A DNA stretch of 64,000 nucleotides from Acytostelium subglobosum LB1 (GCF_000787575.1 NW_012236513.1:248001-312000); one strand, 5' to 3'; counted from the first letter of the stretch, positions 24,701 to 37,064 are shown. Numbers and translations: made by a program. Notes: a model not told the origin generated them from the sequence alone.

Positions 24701-26757
24701 TGACGTATGGTGCCAGGTCAATGAGTTGGCGAGCGTCAATATCCAGATTGTTCAATTGTTCGTTGAGTAACCTATTGATGATAGTTGACACGACTGTTGA
24801 CATGGCCGCAACATCTCCATCACCATCGCCAAAGAATGAACGTTTGAAGTACTCTGTCAAAGTCATCAATGATTGATTGTCGGCGGCGATCTCCTTGGAA
24901 ACAGACTTAACAATCAATGTGACTGTCTTCTCCTGGTAGGAACGAACGGGGAGAGGTGGCAGCAGACCAGGAGTGCGCTTGCCCACGGCCTTCCACAATA
25001 CCTTGGACAGGTCGGGTATCTGTCCATTGGCCTTGAGTGTGTGGAGATAGGACGAGAGGAATGAGATCAGACTGAGCATCGAGAAGTACTTGCGACAGGG
25101 CTGAAGCTGGGGTAACTGTACGTGGATAGCATTGGCAGCTTCAGAGTACAGCTCGTTCTGGACATTAAAGCCGTGTGGCATACCACCAAACACGGCTGCG
25201 TACGCGGTGAGGAACTGTTGGTAGATGGGCGTGGGCTCCATCGTGTAGGCCACCTTGAAGTCGCCATCCATCAGCCAAACGCCGTCGACACACTGCGCCG
25301 ACTTCTCCTCGGCTAGGATACGGAACGACGTCTGATACAACAGACCCTTCTCCTCTTTGATCTTGTTGTATACCTTGCGCAACACTTGTACGGCTTCACC
25401 ATTGGCTGTGCCCTCGGCCTGTCTCATCTGGCCCTCAAGCTTGTCGATCGCAGCTTGGCCCTCGATGCCCATCTCAAAAGCACGTTCTCTGAGTGATCGA
25501 TAGTGTACGCGGTCTTTGAGATCGGTCCACTGACCAACATTCAACTCTCGCTTGATGTCCACCATGAACGCGCGGAGCACTTCTTCCTGGAGTGTACGTT
25601 GAAGGCCATCATCCCGATCCCACTCATCGACATTCTCCTCGAGCATGAAGCCACCATTGAGGAAGCCCTTCATGTAGTAGTCCAGTATGAGGATGACGTG
25701 GCCCACCAAGGTGTTGGCGTAGGCCGGGTGTATGACTGGGAACATCGTACCATCATTGTTGAAGTGCAACGAGAAGAAGGGCATGGTGTCGTGGTAGTAG
25801 ACACCATCGATCAGCTCGGTGAGTATCTGATGGAACTCGTCGGCCGATACCGAGTCTGCGATTGGACGAATCTTGATGTGATCGGGCGCGAGGATGACGT
25901 GAGAGGGCCGTGTGACAAAGGCCATGTTGTCAGCCCAGCCTGTGAACAGTCCAGCAGTGACAGCCACGCCACCAATGCTCTTTGATGCGCCATGTCCGCG
26001 AGTCTCTGCAAAGTGCTGATGAAAAGTCTTGTTCGGATTAGATCCCTTGTAGCTATTGATCAAGTTCAACTTGACCAACTGCTGAGCGAACTTCTCAATC
26101 GATCCTTCGTCATCAATAGTGATTGACTGTTTGTTGTTGATGTTGTTGTTTTGGTTGTTGTTGTTGTTGTTGTTGCCACCACCACCACCGCCACCACCTC
26201 CATTGCCACTGCCACTTCGATCGCCGCGGTAGGTACTGCCTCGCAGCACTGTGCATCTCTTTGAAGCGCATTAACCTCTCTTGAGGGTCCCTGATGGTCA
26301 ACAACTTGTCGAGTGCCTCCTTCCACAGACGGTTGTAGACAGGGTGCGCCTGATGCACGAGAGTCCGAGTCGTGAAGGTATCGGACTTGTCACCAACCTG
26401 ATTAGGCATCAACTTGATGTTGGCGAATTGATTGATGAACCTGTCGTTGACGTCGAATTGGGCATTGGGCCACATCGCTTGCGCAACCATTGTTACCGCC
26501 GGATGGTTCTTGAATGTCTTTGGACATATGTGATGGGCATCGACTCGAGACCAATTCATCCAACGTCCATTCTTGAGTTCTCTCAGAAACCTCGGTATTC
26601 TTCGATATAATACATCTTTAAATAGTGAACCTTTATAAACATAATGAGGATCATCATACTCTTTACCCCTATCGTTCGTTCGTTAAATTCAATCAAACAA
26701 GTTAATAAATAATTATTCGAAATAAACTCGAGACTTATTAACTTACTCTTCAGACAT
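15784..26757 (-). CDS. giant ankyrin-repeat protein with SecA-like motor half and AHH nuclease-like N-terminus
   Basis: Exon 1 is 11 bases (26747–26757, starting MSEE), followed by introns 26669–26746 and 24428–24512 and a very long last exon; in all about 3,600 residues. The N-terminal block (about 26300–26560) has DAHHICP, then Asn residues, and HQAHPVY about 60 residues later, as in the AHH family of HNH/ENDO VII-fold nucleases. A Gly/Asn linker follows. An unrecognised domain of about 500 residues covers about 24520–26060. Ankyrin repeats fill much of 23380–22270, with more near 20470–20250 and 19830–19390 (LHVAVEYRSYNVVDLL, LHIAAQFNCHRITGLL). The C-terminal part matches the second half of bacterial SecA: LFGLTGTCGD (about 16935–16955), TNTAGRGTDIKL (16561–16596) and GRAGRQGQPGSSR (about 16435–16480). 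No Walker A or DEAD-type first motor half is visible, so ATP-driven translocation is unlikely. The gene is interrupted about twice in this assembly and may be partly decayed. No close named relative is known to me, and I infer no function. Confidence 0.75.
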
Positions 26758-27285
26758 GGTGCACTACTGTTACTCTGTGATTGATTGATTGAATGTATTA
26801 TTATTAATTTATAAATATATGAATGATTAGAATCGTTTCATTGATTGAATGATTGATTTATTATGTTATTATTTACATTATTGGATTGTCGATCCATCCT
26901 TACGAGATAATAATTCTAATGAGGAATCAATGAGCAAACTTGTATGATCAAGTTGATTGTCCAGAAGTGTCCATAAGATATTTTTTTTGATCAAAGGACG
27001 AGTGGGGGCGGCATAGATTGAATCACCTCCCACCCATTTTAGGTAAAGTAGGGTCAACAATAGTCAACAACATTTTATAAAACTGGAAATCCAAGTTGAT
27101 CACTTTAGATACATCAGTGACTTATTGACTGGATGACTAGACATTCGAATGTTCCGAAGGATCGGGATGAACTTCTGGCCATTGGATTTATTGATGGAGT
27201 GTATCCCCCTCTACTTCGTTAGGTGATGAGCGAGAGCGATTGATCAACGTATACGTTGAGGTCCTGCTGATCCATCGTTCTTCTT
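26758..27285. other. intergenic spacer
   Basis: This A+T-rich spacer holds the promoter side of the ankyrin/SecA-like gene and the 3' flank of the next ankyrin gene. A 60-codon open stretch on the minus strand at 26878–27060 has no recognisable family and may be chance. Confidence 0.4.
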
Positions 27286-28975
27286 TATTTGCGAACGTTG
27301 ATGTTGGTGATGTTGTTAAAGTATGTGACGAGATGGAGTTGTCCATGTCTGATAGATAGGTCGAGAGTGTACTCGATGAGAGACTCTGGCATATCAAGGG
27401 TGTCGAACACAAGCTGCACACAGCTGTACCAGTTGTTGAGGACGCACTTTGCCAATGCATTCGAATATGAATTTCACTGCCGATCAGCACCTCCTGTTTA
27501 AGCATCTCCCGTCTCAAGTGCTGTGTGTCGTGTGCCAATTGTCGGTCATACTGGATGATCATGCCGTCTGGTGACGCCCAAATGACAAGGGATCGCGGAT
27601 CAAGCTACCAATGGCATTGAACGAGCAGGCTCGAATTGGCGCATCGAGAGGAGGAATTCAAAGACCAGAGTGTGACCACCTCTACAGGCGCCAGAGTAGG
27701 CTGCGGATGTGCAGCCTTCGGTCCGGTTGTTGTAGAGGTAAGTGACAACATCCAAATGTCCATTGGAAGATGCAACGTCCATTGCCTCTGTGGATGTCGC
27801 CACTTTTTTTCGATGTGTTGTCGATACTCCACTGTCTCCAAAGTGCCGGATCGGGAGGCACTGACGATTGTATGATTGATGTCCCAACGGTGTGGATAGT
27901 TGCGGAGAAGATAGCGAACAAAACACAGGTTTCCATTGCCCAGTCCCATGTTGGTTGTGTTTGTGTTTGAGAAGAAGACGAAGAATGTCGAGCCTGCCAT
28001 CTCTGGACACACCATCAAAGGCATACTCTGAGTAGAGTTGTACATTTGGATACTTGTCACACAGGGGCTGTACCAGCTCATAGCATCGGCGAATCTCGTC
28101 GATTGGATAGGATACTGCTTTGGCCGATCGGTAATAAGGCTTGATGATGTCGCTGTCCAGTAGTCCTTGAAATAAATCGAGCTTGGTGTTGGCATCTTTC
28201 AAATCAAAGAGTGACCAACACATGCATTTGGCCAGGTCGTCCAAAGTGAAGTGATGTCGCTCTGGCATGCACTCCATGATGGCTGTTCTGACATGGGGGT
28301 TGAGCAAGTATTTTAGATTGTAGTCACTGTCTGGATCGACGACGAGTGCATTGGGATGATTCAGAAGAAAGGAGCGAACCAGCGATGCAGTGGTGGTTGG
28401 AGAAATGAGGAAGAGTTGCCAATGCAATTAAGTATATCCTCATATCTGAAATTGTATAGTTGCTGATGTTGTTGTAAATTATCGTCCAAGAATTGAAACA
28501 ACTCAAAGTTTCCAGCTAGAATTAGACATTCGCGTGATCTAGTGGCATCGAATCTGATGTATGGATGGGAGATCAGGCGTTGGATGAGTTCCCTCGATTG
28601 TATCGATGGAGCAATCTTTTCGATCTCCATCTTCTGGTAGTCGTCGTGGTGATCCAACAGGAACGAGACAATCTCCAAATGGCCAAGCTTTAGTGCAAGG
28701 GGAATTAAATTTGGTCTAACAGTGAATGGCTCGCCAAGCTGGGCACAATGAACATGGACATACTGAACCAGTTGATAGTCTCCATTTTGCACGGCGGTGC
28801 GGACAATGTCGCCAGGAGCAAAGTCAAAGTTGTGGCTCCTTACCTTCTTGAATTCCATCATCATAATATTCGTTGGGCAGCAAGCGCAACTGATTGTTTT
28901 GCAGACAGAGATCAAGTTGGCGAGGGTAGGATAAGGGTAGGGTAAGGGTAGGATATCTGATACATATTTACGCAT
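27286..28975 (-). pseudogene. dictyostelid ankyrin-family gene, broken
   Basis: Ankyrin-like units run through the locus in several frames: DIVRTAVQNGDYQLVQYV, LALKLGHLEIVSFLL, AMDVASSNGHLDVVTYLY followed by NNRTEGCTSAAYSGACRGG. The NRTEGCT phrase is the hallmark of the large dictyostelid ankyrin family of unknown function. The C-terminal block ends RHGQLHLVTYFNNITN and TAA near 27287. The frame changes at least four times: near 28420, 27970, 27800 and 27455. A stop also falls in the frame near 27600. The ATG at 28975 lies in a GGGTA-like simple repeat, so the ATG cluster near 28862 is a better start candidate. Multiple breaks make a pseudogene more likely than assembly error, though both could contribute. 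Confidence 0.7.
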
Positions 28976-29002
28976 ATAAATAATACAGTTGGAGGTTTAT
29001 TA

Positions 29003-31135
29003 TTACAGCTTGACACTTAGAAGGTATGAAACAGCATTGTTATGTTGTAGTAGTACTACAAGTGGCAGGATGAAACAGTTGGTGATGAAGAAGAAGGCCA
29101 CGTCTGGCTTTCTCTTCCATACACGGTATCCTTGACGCACGAGATCAATGCGATATACTCTCTTCAATATCACTCGGAACACGATCAGTTGCACGAATGA
29201 TGAGACAATCGAGGCAGTGGCATACACCAACGTCAGGTTGTAGGCGTCGGCATCCAGCGAGTCGATGGTCTGGTAGAACTTCTTGTTGGGCCCAAAGTAG
29301 ATCACGAGCGAGAAGACGATGTAGCTGAAGCCTGCCAGTGATCGCGCCACACAGTTGAAGAAGAAGAGCTCGAGTGAGACGGTGCGGTCCAGCTCGCCAC
29401 TCTGTCCCAATATGTTGTAGACCATGTAGCCCTTGTATGGCTTGTCGCTAAAGATGCTGTACACTGACTCAAACATGCGGATGAGCAGTGAGCGCACTGA
29501 TGATGTGTCGGCAACCACCTGCAATGTCAGACTGATTGCTTCAACAATCAGATACAGCAAGATCATGTACCAACTGCCAACATGTGGGAACACCATCGAG
29601 AAGAAACAGTGAGAGCTGAGCTCAAGCCAGAAGAGGAACAATATTCTACCATCCTGAAATACTCTGTATGATTGGAATTGAATGTTTGATTGAATGAGTG
29701 TGAGTGAGTGATTGATTGATTGATATATATGGCCAAGATCTAAGATCAGATCTAAGATATATGATCAACATATATGATCAAGATATATATGAGTGAGGAA
29801 GACTTACCTGATTGGAATGTAGGGCAGGTGGAAACGCATGCGATGGAATGAGAGACGGAAGATAAGTTTGTAGAGGACGATGAGGACTTGGAAACCGACG
29901 ATGAGGAGTGATTGGAAGAGGTTGGATGTAACTGAATAGAAAGCCAAGAGGAAGAGATGGAAGAAACAGTAGCCAAATGGTCCGAGGAACAATGTTGACG
30001 CCACAACCCAGAAACGGAAGAGGAATGTTGTCTTGGGAGTTTGCGTGGCAGACTGCTCCTTGACCGTGATCTCGAACGCTGCTGCTGCCGCCTTGTTGAT
30101 GGCAGCCTGCGCCATGTCTGATGATGAGATTGATGAAGAGGATGATGTCGAGTTGGACGATGCCGCCGACTTGTCCGACAAGCCGATCGAGTCAGTTGAG
30201 CTGTGCTGCGATGAGATTGATACATTGTCCAAAGAGGTGGCCGAATCTGATATTATGGGCGATGATTGGGTGGCTGTGAGCTGTGGCATGGGGATGGCCT
30301 TGGGATCATCCCACTGGATGGTGGGGCGACGGAAGGGGTTGCGACGGAGATGTGCAGGCATGGACGCCCAGACGATCAGGTAGATCAGTGGCACGCCAAA
30401 TCCAAACGAAACGATGATCCACTCAAAGGGCACAGGGAAGATGTGGCCGGCCATCGACAACACGTGCACACCGATCTGGATGGACACCCAGACAAAGGCG
30501 AACAGGAACAGGATGACGTTGGCATTCTCGGGCACACGCGACAGGTTCAGGAAGCAGTAGGTCAGCGAGAAGAAGACGGCAAAGCAAAACACCGCCACAA
30601 TAGGGATGTACACCAATAAGTACGTCAGGTTGTTGATGCTCAGGTAGTTGGTCTGTTGGTAGAGTGGACACACGACCACCAGGGCCATGATCAAGTAGGC
30701 GATGATTATACTTGGCAGGGGGTTCCTCAGGAAGCCAAACAACTTTGACTTTACATTCTGTTGTTCAAACAAGTGATAGTACAATGCCTTGCCCATGCCA
30801 TCCTTATCCAAGAATACATTGTCTGTTGTTGATGTAGTTGGTGATATTTGAGCATTTGTTGTAAGAGTTGATTGAGTGACTGTGTCGGCACCATCATGTG
30901 ACGGGGCTTGAGCATGGATTGGGGTTGAGGATGTAATTGAGTTTGAGTTTGAGTCTGAGTTCGCGTGTTCAGTTTGTAAAAGTGGAGGTGGAGATGATGC
31001 TTCGGGGACATAGGGCGTGGTCAACGAGACCTCTTGCAATGATGATGTACGTGGTGCCATTGTAGGTGGACTAAGTGTTGGTATATATGGTGCCGACATT
31101 GACAGTGGCGACGTAGGCGTTGACTTGTCGTCCAT
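29003..31135 (-). CDS. polytopic membrane protein, unknown family
   Basis: Two exons (29808–31135 and 29003–29645) joined at a GTAAGT donor and a TAG acceptor keep one frame, giving 656 residues. The first 135 residues are Pro/Ser/Thr-rich and probably cytosolic. About ten membrane helices follow, for example SIIIAYLIMALVVVC, LVYIPIVAVFCFAVFFSL, WIIVSFGFGVPLIYLIVWAS and, in exon 2, LFWLELSSHCFFSMVF and FITNCFILPLVVLL. A Ser-rich loop of about 90 residues separates the fourth and fifth helices. I see no transporter, receptor or channel signature. The frame is intact. The exact acceptor was chosen because the nearer AG at about 29655 would break the reading frame. Confidence 0.75.
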
Positions 31136-33197
31136 GATTATTTTGATTGATCAAGTATATATTTGTATAATTATGTATTTAAATATAATATATATATATA
31201 TTCAATAATTATATATATATACTTTTAGTAACTAGTTAACTAACTAACTAACTAAATAACTTGAGGAAGGCACCTATGAAGAATGATCAAGTCAAGTAAG
31301 CAGGCTTGGTTGACGATTGGATTTAGGACCGGTAAGGTTTGAGGAATGATATTATTATAAGGTAGGATGGTTGGATGGATCACTAAGTACTTGTGTGCAC
31401 AACAACACGATGTGATTGATGATGATACTGATCAATAAGTGATTTAGAACTGAGAGTAAGTGTGTTGTGTGAATGAATGAATGAGTGTGTGATTGAGTGA
31501 AAGAGTATGAATGAAATGTGTGTTGGAATGTGGCTGGCGGAGAATGGACGTGATGGGCGTTGGAGAGTGGCAAGTGTCGGGTGATTGAATGGACAATAGT
31601 AAGTATACTCGGGAGAATGAGATGGGTGATGGATATATATGTTGTAGAACCAGAGTGTGATAGTTCCGGCTTGGGTTTCTTTCTTTGTTTGATTGTTTGT
31701 CTGACTGATTGATTGTTATGATTGATTGATGGTCGACAAACCCGGTTTGTCAAATGATGATCATGTAATGTATTATATAACTGTGTGATTGGTGACTCTG
31801 TCAGAGAATGGGTGAGGTGGCACTGCTTGGTATATGTGTGTATGTAACTAGTGGGCTTGAGATATATGCAGAGAGAACTGAAACAGGACCAGGAATGGAC
31901 TGGAAATGACTCTCATTCAATCACCTCACTCACTCACTCTCCCATTCAAGCTGCCCAAACCTACCAAACCAACCTGGCATGCATCATACATCATCCATCC
32001 ATCCTACCTTAAATAAACAAAACAAACAACAAAAAAACAAAGTACAAAGTAAGCAAGCGGATAACCGTCCATCATCAAACCAATGTACATTACATTACAT
32101 TACATCCATTTAAATGAATTAATATTAATAATGAAGCTGCTGATCAAAGGTGATTGATTGATAGATTGCAATCAGTCAGTATTACGCCCCAACACATCGA
32201 GATGGTACTTATATTGTGTGTGTGTGCTGCCCATCTATGAGCCATCAAGCTTGTGGGCAACATATTGTTGATGTTGATTGATTGGTTGTGTGAATGAATG
32301 AATGAGTGTGTTGTGTTGAGTAGCTTGGGGAGCGTGGCTGCAGTTCACACAACACTTCCACACTTCCATACAAGCAAGTATAAGTATACCTGTTACTGTT
32401 GGATGGATCATTCATTATAAGTTGATCTTGATCACACATGATCAAATTAACAATCCAAGTGTGTGTGATTGATTATGTGTGTGGTGTGTGTATAAATCTG
32501 AAACGACAATGCATGTGGGTGATGCAACAGGCAATCAATCAATCAATCAATCACTTACTTTTTTTACCTTATAAGTCGACTCTCTGTTTGGGGATAGGCA
32601 AACAACAACAGGTTGGGTGATGTTGACAATATAGTATGTATGTTTGTATGTGTGTATGTGTGTTATATATATCTAGTTTATGTGTATATGTATGAATATG
32701 ATAGATTGATTGATTGAATGTAGATTGGCAAAGGCGTGTCGAGATGATTAATCAGGAGCGAGCATTATCTGCCCATTACCAAAGGACATTTTGAAAGCTT
32801 TATGCTTGTTGGTGGGTCCTAGTTGGCCTTTGCGTGGCCCATTTATATAAATCAGTCGAAAGTTGGCCCAGCCCTCGCGCCCATAACCCCATGTTTAGAC
32901 CAAAGTCGGCTGATGTAATGCGCGAACATCATATGATTGGCCCAACCAATCACCCATCATCCGGTGATCATTCCGTCTGGTGACAAACTTAGCGACGAAT
33001 GAATAATTGAATGAATGGATGGATGACACACTTCAAAGTGAATGTATGAGTTGATGGGCATTCACTCATTCATTTCAAACAAACTGACTGTTGGGTTGGT
33101 GAACGTAACGAACGAACTTTCGTTTACTTTAAATTAGCGAACATCAATCGATCACTCGCGAGTTGTCAATCGCATCAATCAATCGTGGACAGACTGT
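31136..33197. other. 2-kb non-coding region
   Basis: No gene is supported here. The left edge is strongly A+T-rich (repeated TATATA) and should be the promoter of the membrane-protein gene that starts at 31135. It carries short tandem repeats such as (CTAA)n near 31228–31255 and ACATT near 32085–32105. A less A+T-rich island at about 32740–33000 has a TATA-like block near 32840 and several CCAAT/GCCCA motifs and differs from its surroundings. The 132-codon minus-strand open stretch at 31355–31753 is low-complexity and looks like chance. Confidence 0.5.
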
Positions 33198-36100
33198 CTA
33201 TTGTTGGCCAACTGTTCCATTGGGTATGGCTAGTGAAGTTGATGACGTTGGTGTTGATGAGGTAACTGCAGGAGATGTTGATGACGTTGATGATGATGTT
33301 GATGTAGATGTTGAAGTCAGAGATGCTGTTGTGTTGGCCAAAGTCTCCTCAGAGTTGTTGCGCGCTGCACCAAGACTAATACCATGACCATGTCCACTGG
33401 GTGAAAGTATCTCTTTCCTGCCTTGCAGGAAGCTTGGACGTGGCTGTCGACCAGAGCCCACGTGCAGACCACTCTTGATGATGCTCTGACGAATGGCCTC
33501 GCGTGAGTTGATGTAGGCTGATGGTGGCAGCGTGACGCCCAGTCGACCAATGCCATCGTGCAGCGCCTTGGCCACCTGGAGCTCAGCCGCCGTCGGTGTG
33601 TTGTCATTCCTCATGTACTGTGTCAGCTGCAGGTTGCAGATCTCGGCAAAGCCTTCCTCGAGTAGTTGTTGGGTGGTCTTTGGTTGTTTGCTCGACGTCT
33701 CGCTCGTCGCGGTCGTCGCTGATGTTGACGCGTCGCTGGCAATGTCTTGGGAGGCTGGTGGAGGTGTTGCTACAAGTGGCGTCGAGTCGGAGAAGTCCTG
33801 CTTCGCCGGCGATGCCATCGCTGATGATGTGTGTTGAAGTTCATTTACAGGTAAGACGATGTTGTCGAGGAATGAGAGATCAACGCCATGATTCTTGAAT
33901 GAGCTGGCCAGTTGCTTGACCGAGTCGGCGCTGAGCAGACTCTCCACAGCTGGACTGTTGCTGTTGCTGTTGCTGTTGTCCTTGACGCTCCTCAGCACAG
34001 TCCTGCGCATCAGTCCGTCGATGTGCGACTTGAGCTGCTCATCCTGCTCCAACTTGCCCTTGCTTAGCAGGCTTGTCATCTGTTTGTTGAGATATGATAG
34101 GCAGTCTTGTGAAAATGAGTTGGCCAGTGAGTTGGCGGCCTTGGCCGATGATGTTGCTGCTGCGCCATTGGCGACGGACGACTTCTCGGGGCCAACGTAG
34201 AGGAAGTTTGGCAAACCATTCAATGTGACTGGTCTGTCGATACCATACTCCCTCTTGATCTCCACAATCCTCTGTTCATTGATCCATTGAGACGTGGTGT
34301 CCATTGGTTGTGTCTCCTGTTGTTGTGACTGTGGCTGTTGCTGTTGCTGCTCAGTCATCATCGTTGTATGTTGGTTCGTATCAATCTCCATTGCATCCTC
34401 TGCTGTAGGATGTGTGGCGATTGGGGCAAACTCTGTTGTGGCCTCGGTTGTTGTGGTGGTGGTGGCCTCAGTCGTTGTTGTGGTGGACTCATTGGTGGCC
34501 TCAGTTGTTGTTGTTGTTGTGGCCTCAGTCATGGTAGTGGTAGTTTCGGGCGTCTCTGTAGTTGTTGATGTTATCGATGATGTCATTGTGTTGTTGTTGT
34601 TGTTGTTGTTGTCATCCATCTTCGCCTCTGTTGTTGCTTGTCCCTCATAAGTGTCCTCATTTGACTCCTCTTCACCCTCACCCTCGCCTTCGCTTGACTC
34701 CTCTTCATCATCATCCTCCTCCTCTTGTTGCTGTTGTTGTTGTTGTTGTTGCTGATGATGATACTGATATTGCTGTTGCTGTTGTTCTTGTATCTGTCTC
34801 TGTAGCCTGTAGTACTGCTCGCGCTTCTCCTTCTCAATCCTGAGGTACTCCTGGTAGCTGGTGGTCTTGGCCAGGAACTTGGGATACAGCTCGTCCGTGA
34901 TCACACTATAGGCGCCATGGACCGCGTCCGTCCTGCTCTTATCTTTGGGAATGTACATGCTATAGGTGTGCGGGCCGGCAATGTTGTGCGGCGACACCAA
35001 TATGTCCTTGCCCTCACTGATCGACTTGGTCACGGCGAACGAGGACTTGAGCGTTGGCGGTATCGATTGGGTGTGTGTGTTGGCCTCGGACGTGCCCACC
35101 TTGACGTACTTCCTCTTGGGCAGTGACACGTTGGTCGACTGGGGCAGGGTGTACTGGTCGGCCGTCATTGAGAACATGTGCGAGCCAGGGTGGTCATGAT
35201 GCGCGGGCGGCATCAGATGGAGATGGGGCGGAGCCTGTGGCATGGCAAATGGTGCCATGCCCTGGGTGTTGTACACGACGGGCGTGGATGGCGCTGCGTA
35301 GACCTGTGAGTTGCGCATTTGAGGCGCATTGTTCTGTTGAACCAAGCCAGGCTTGCTCTTTGTCCTGGTCATTGGCGAGATCTTGGTCGCTGAGACTGAC
35401 AGCGACTTGCTCTGCTCCTCCTTGGCCTCGTTGGCTGCGGCCGAGTGATGGCCTCTTGAGTGGCGAGTGGGCGTGGGTTGGGGCGATGGGCTGGGGTCGG
35501 CGCTCGCGCGACGCTCGCGCTCACGGAGAGTAGCGGCGGATGGCTTGGCGGTGACGGGGCCCGTGAGCATGGGCTTGCCTGCGGGCGAGGTGCCTTGCTC
35601 GGCGCTGGCGGGGAGACCGGCAGCCGACGGCACTTTGTTGGCGTAGGACTGGATCAGCACGCGGCCCGCAGTCAGCAACTTCCTGGCCTCCTTGAAGAAG
35701 GTCGAGTCCGACTCGTTGTACAGCATGCAGTTCTCGCAGATCAATGTGAAGTCGTACAGCACCTGGTCCAGCGACAAGTACTTGCCGGCCGTATTGCGAT
35801 TCTTCATCGTCTTGAAGTCCATTGGCTCCTTGATATAGGTGAAGTAGTTGGGCGCAATGTCCTCGGTGACGGGCTCCATGAAGAACATATTCACGTCCTT
35901 CTTCATCAACAAATGTATGATGATGTTGACAGTCTTCTTCATGCTCGCCACATGCTCGCTCGATACTGTCGCGGGATCAATGTAAGGGAATCCAGGCCTC
36001 TTCACTGGCTCGGCTGTCTGTTGTTGCGGTTGTTGTTGTGATTGTGTCTCACTCTCTGGTGCTGCTGTTGCAGTTGTCGCGGCAGTCTTTGCAATCTTTG

Positions 36101-36799
36101 GTTGAAGCAAGTCCTTCTTGATTCTGATTGTCGTCAGCTTGTTCTGTGGTGATGTGACAGTCGCCGTAGTCGTTGTAGTTGTCGATGTAGTCTCGGTGGG
36201 AGCATGATCAGACGTTGACGAAGACGACGATGTTGTCTCCATTGGGGTCGCTGGCGCCTCCTCCACCGACTTTCTGGGCCATCTTCCACGACCTTTCTTT
36301 GGGGTGTCTGCTGGTGGGGCTGGTGTGGACGCAGCCGCAGCAGGGGCAGGCGCGACAGCCTCGGTTGTTGGAGTGACTGCAGCAGCAGTCACCTCAGTCT
36401 TCTTCTCAGGCAACCTGATCGTCAACTTTAGATTGCTCTTGCTGAGTGGCGGTGTGGGCAGGGCAGGGGATTCGTCGATGCTCACATGCTCGTCCTCAAC
36501 GTCATCGCTCTCATCATGTTTGATAGTCTTTTCGCGAGACGAGGCGGGTGAGTTCCTGCGTCTATTGAGTGAGGGTGGCGTCTTCTCGATGGCAGCGGCC
36601 CTCAATCGCTTTGTCGACGGCGATGGTGTGGTCGCGGTCGCATTCGCATTCGCAGCGGCGCTGGTATCCTCCGCCGTCTTCCTCTTCTTGTCGTCTGTGG
36701 TTGGGGTGCCCTTTGGCGGGATGACTATCACCCTCCTGGGCGTGACCGATGCCGCTGCAGCAGGTGTCTTTGCCGTTGGGCTAGTCGGAGATAGTGGTG

Positions 36800-36831
<32 letters not shown>

Positions 36832-37064
36832 GGTGAACCCTTTGCATAAACAAAGTCCTTGTTTTGTGGTGTTGCCGATGATCTCCTCGGTCTATGTGTA
36901 ACAGATGATCCCTGATCACCATCTATAACACTCTGTTGCTGTTGTTCAGGTTCCTCCTTTGTTGGAGTTGACACTGCAGACCCTTTTTGATTGATTGAAT
37001 GAGTTAGTACATCATTGAATGAGTATGTTCAGATACACAACATACCTCTTGATCGTGTCATCAT
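33198..37064 (-). CDS. bromodomain protein with low-complexity flanks
   Basis: Exon 1 (37046–37064, Met-Met-Thr-Arg-Ser-Arg) is spliced over 36974–37045 to a single long exon, giving 1,264 residues. A bromodomain lies near residues 345–450, with EPMDFKTMKNR, DFTLICENCMLYN including the acetyl-lysine-binding Asn, and FFKEARKLL. This fold binds acetylated histone tails, so a nuclear chromatin-reader role is likely. After it comes a conserved-looking segment (GPHTYSMYIPKDKSR, ITDELYPKFLA) and a basic-coil segment (EYLRIEKEKREQYYRLQ). Long poly-Q, Asn, Glu and Thr tracts fill much of the rest. The domain order resembles BRD7/BRD9-type subunits of SWI/SNF complexes, but I cannot confirm the downstream domain. 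The frame is fully open. Confidence 0.85.

Noticed and set aside
28920-28965. telomere-like GGGTAGGGTAAGGGTA repeat
   Set aside because: Short and imperfect, inside a gene start region, with no chromosome-end context; similar AACCCT scraps at 24470 and 42245 are also short.
31355-31753. 132-codon minus-strand open stretch
   Set aside because: Low-complexity His/Thr/Ser sequence from (TGAA/TGTG)n repeats; no start context and no domain.
32875-32890. CCCATAA motif resembling the dictyostelid small-RNA promoter element
   Set aside because: No recognisable class I RNA start or stem at the expected distance downstream.
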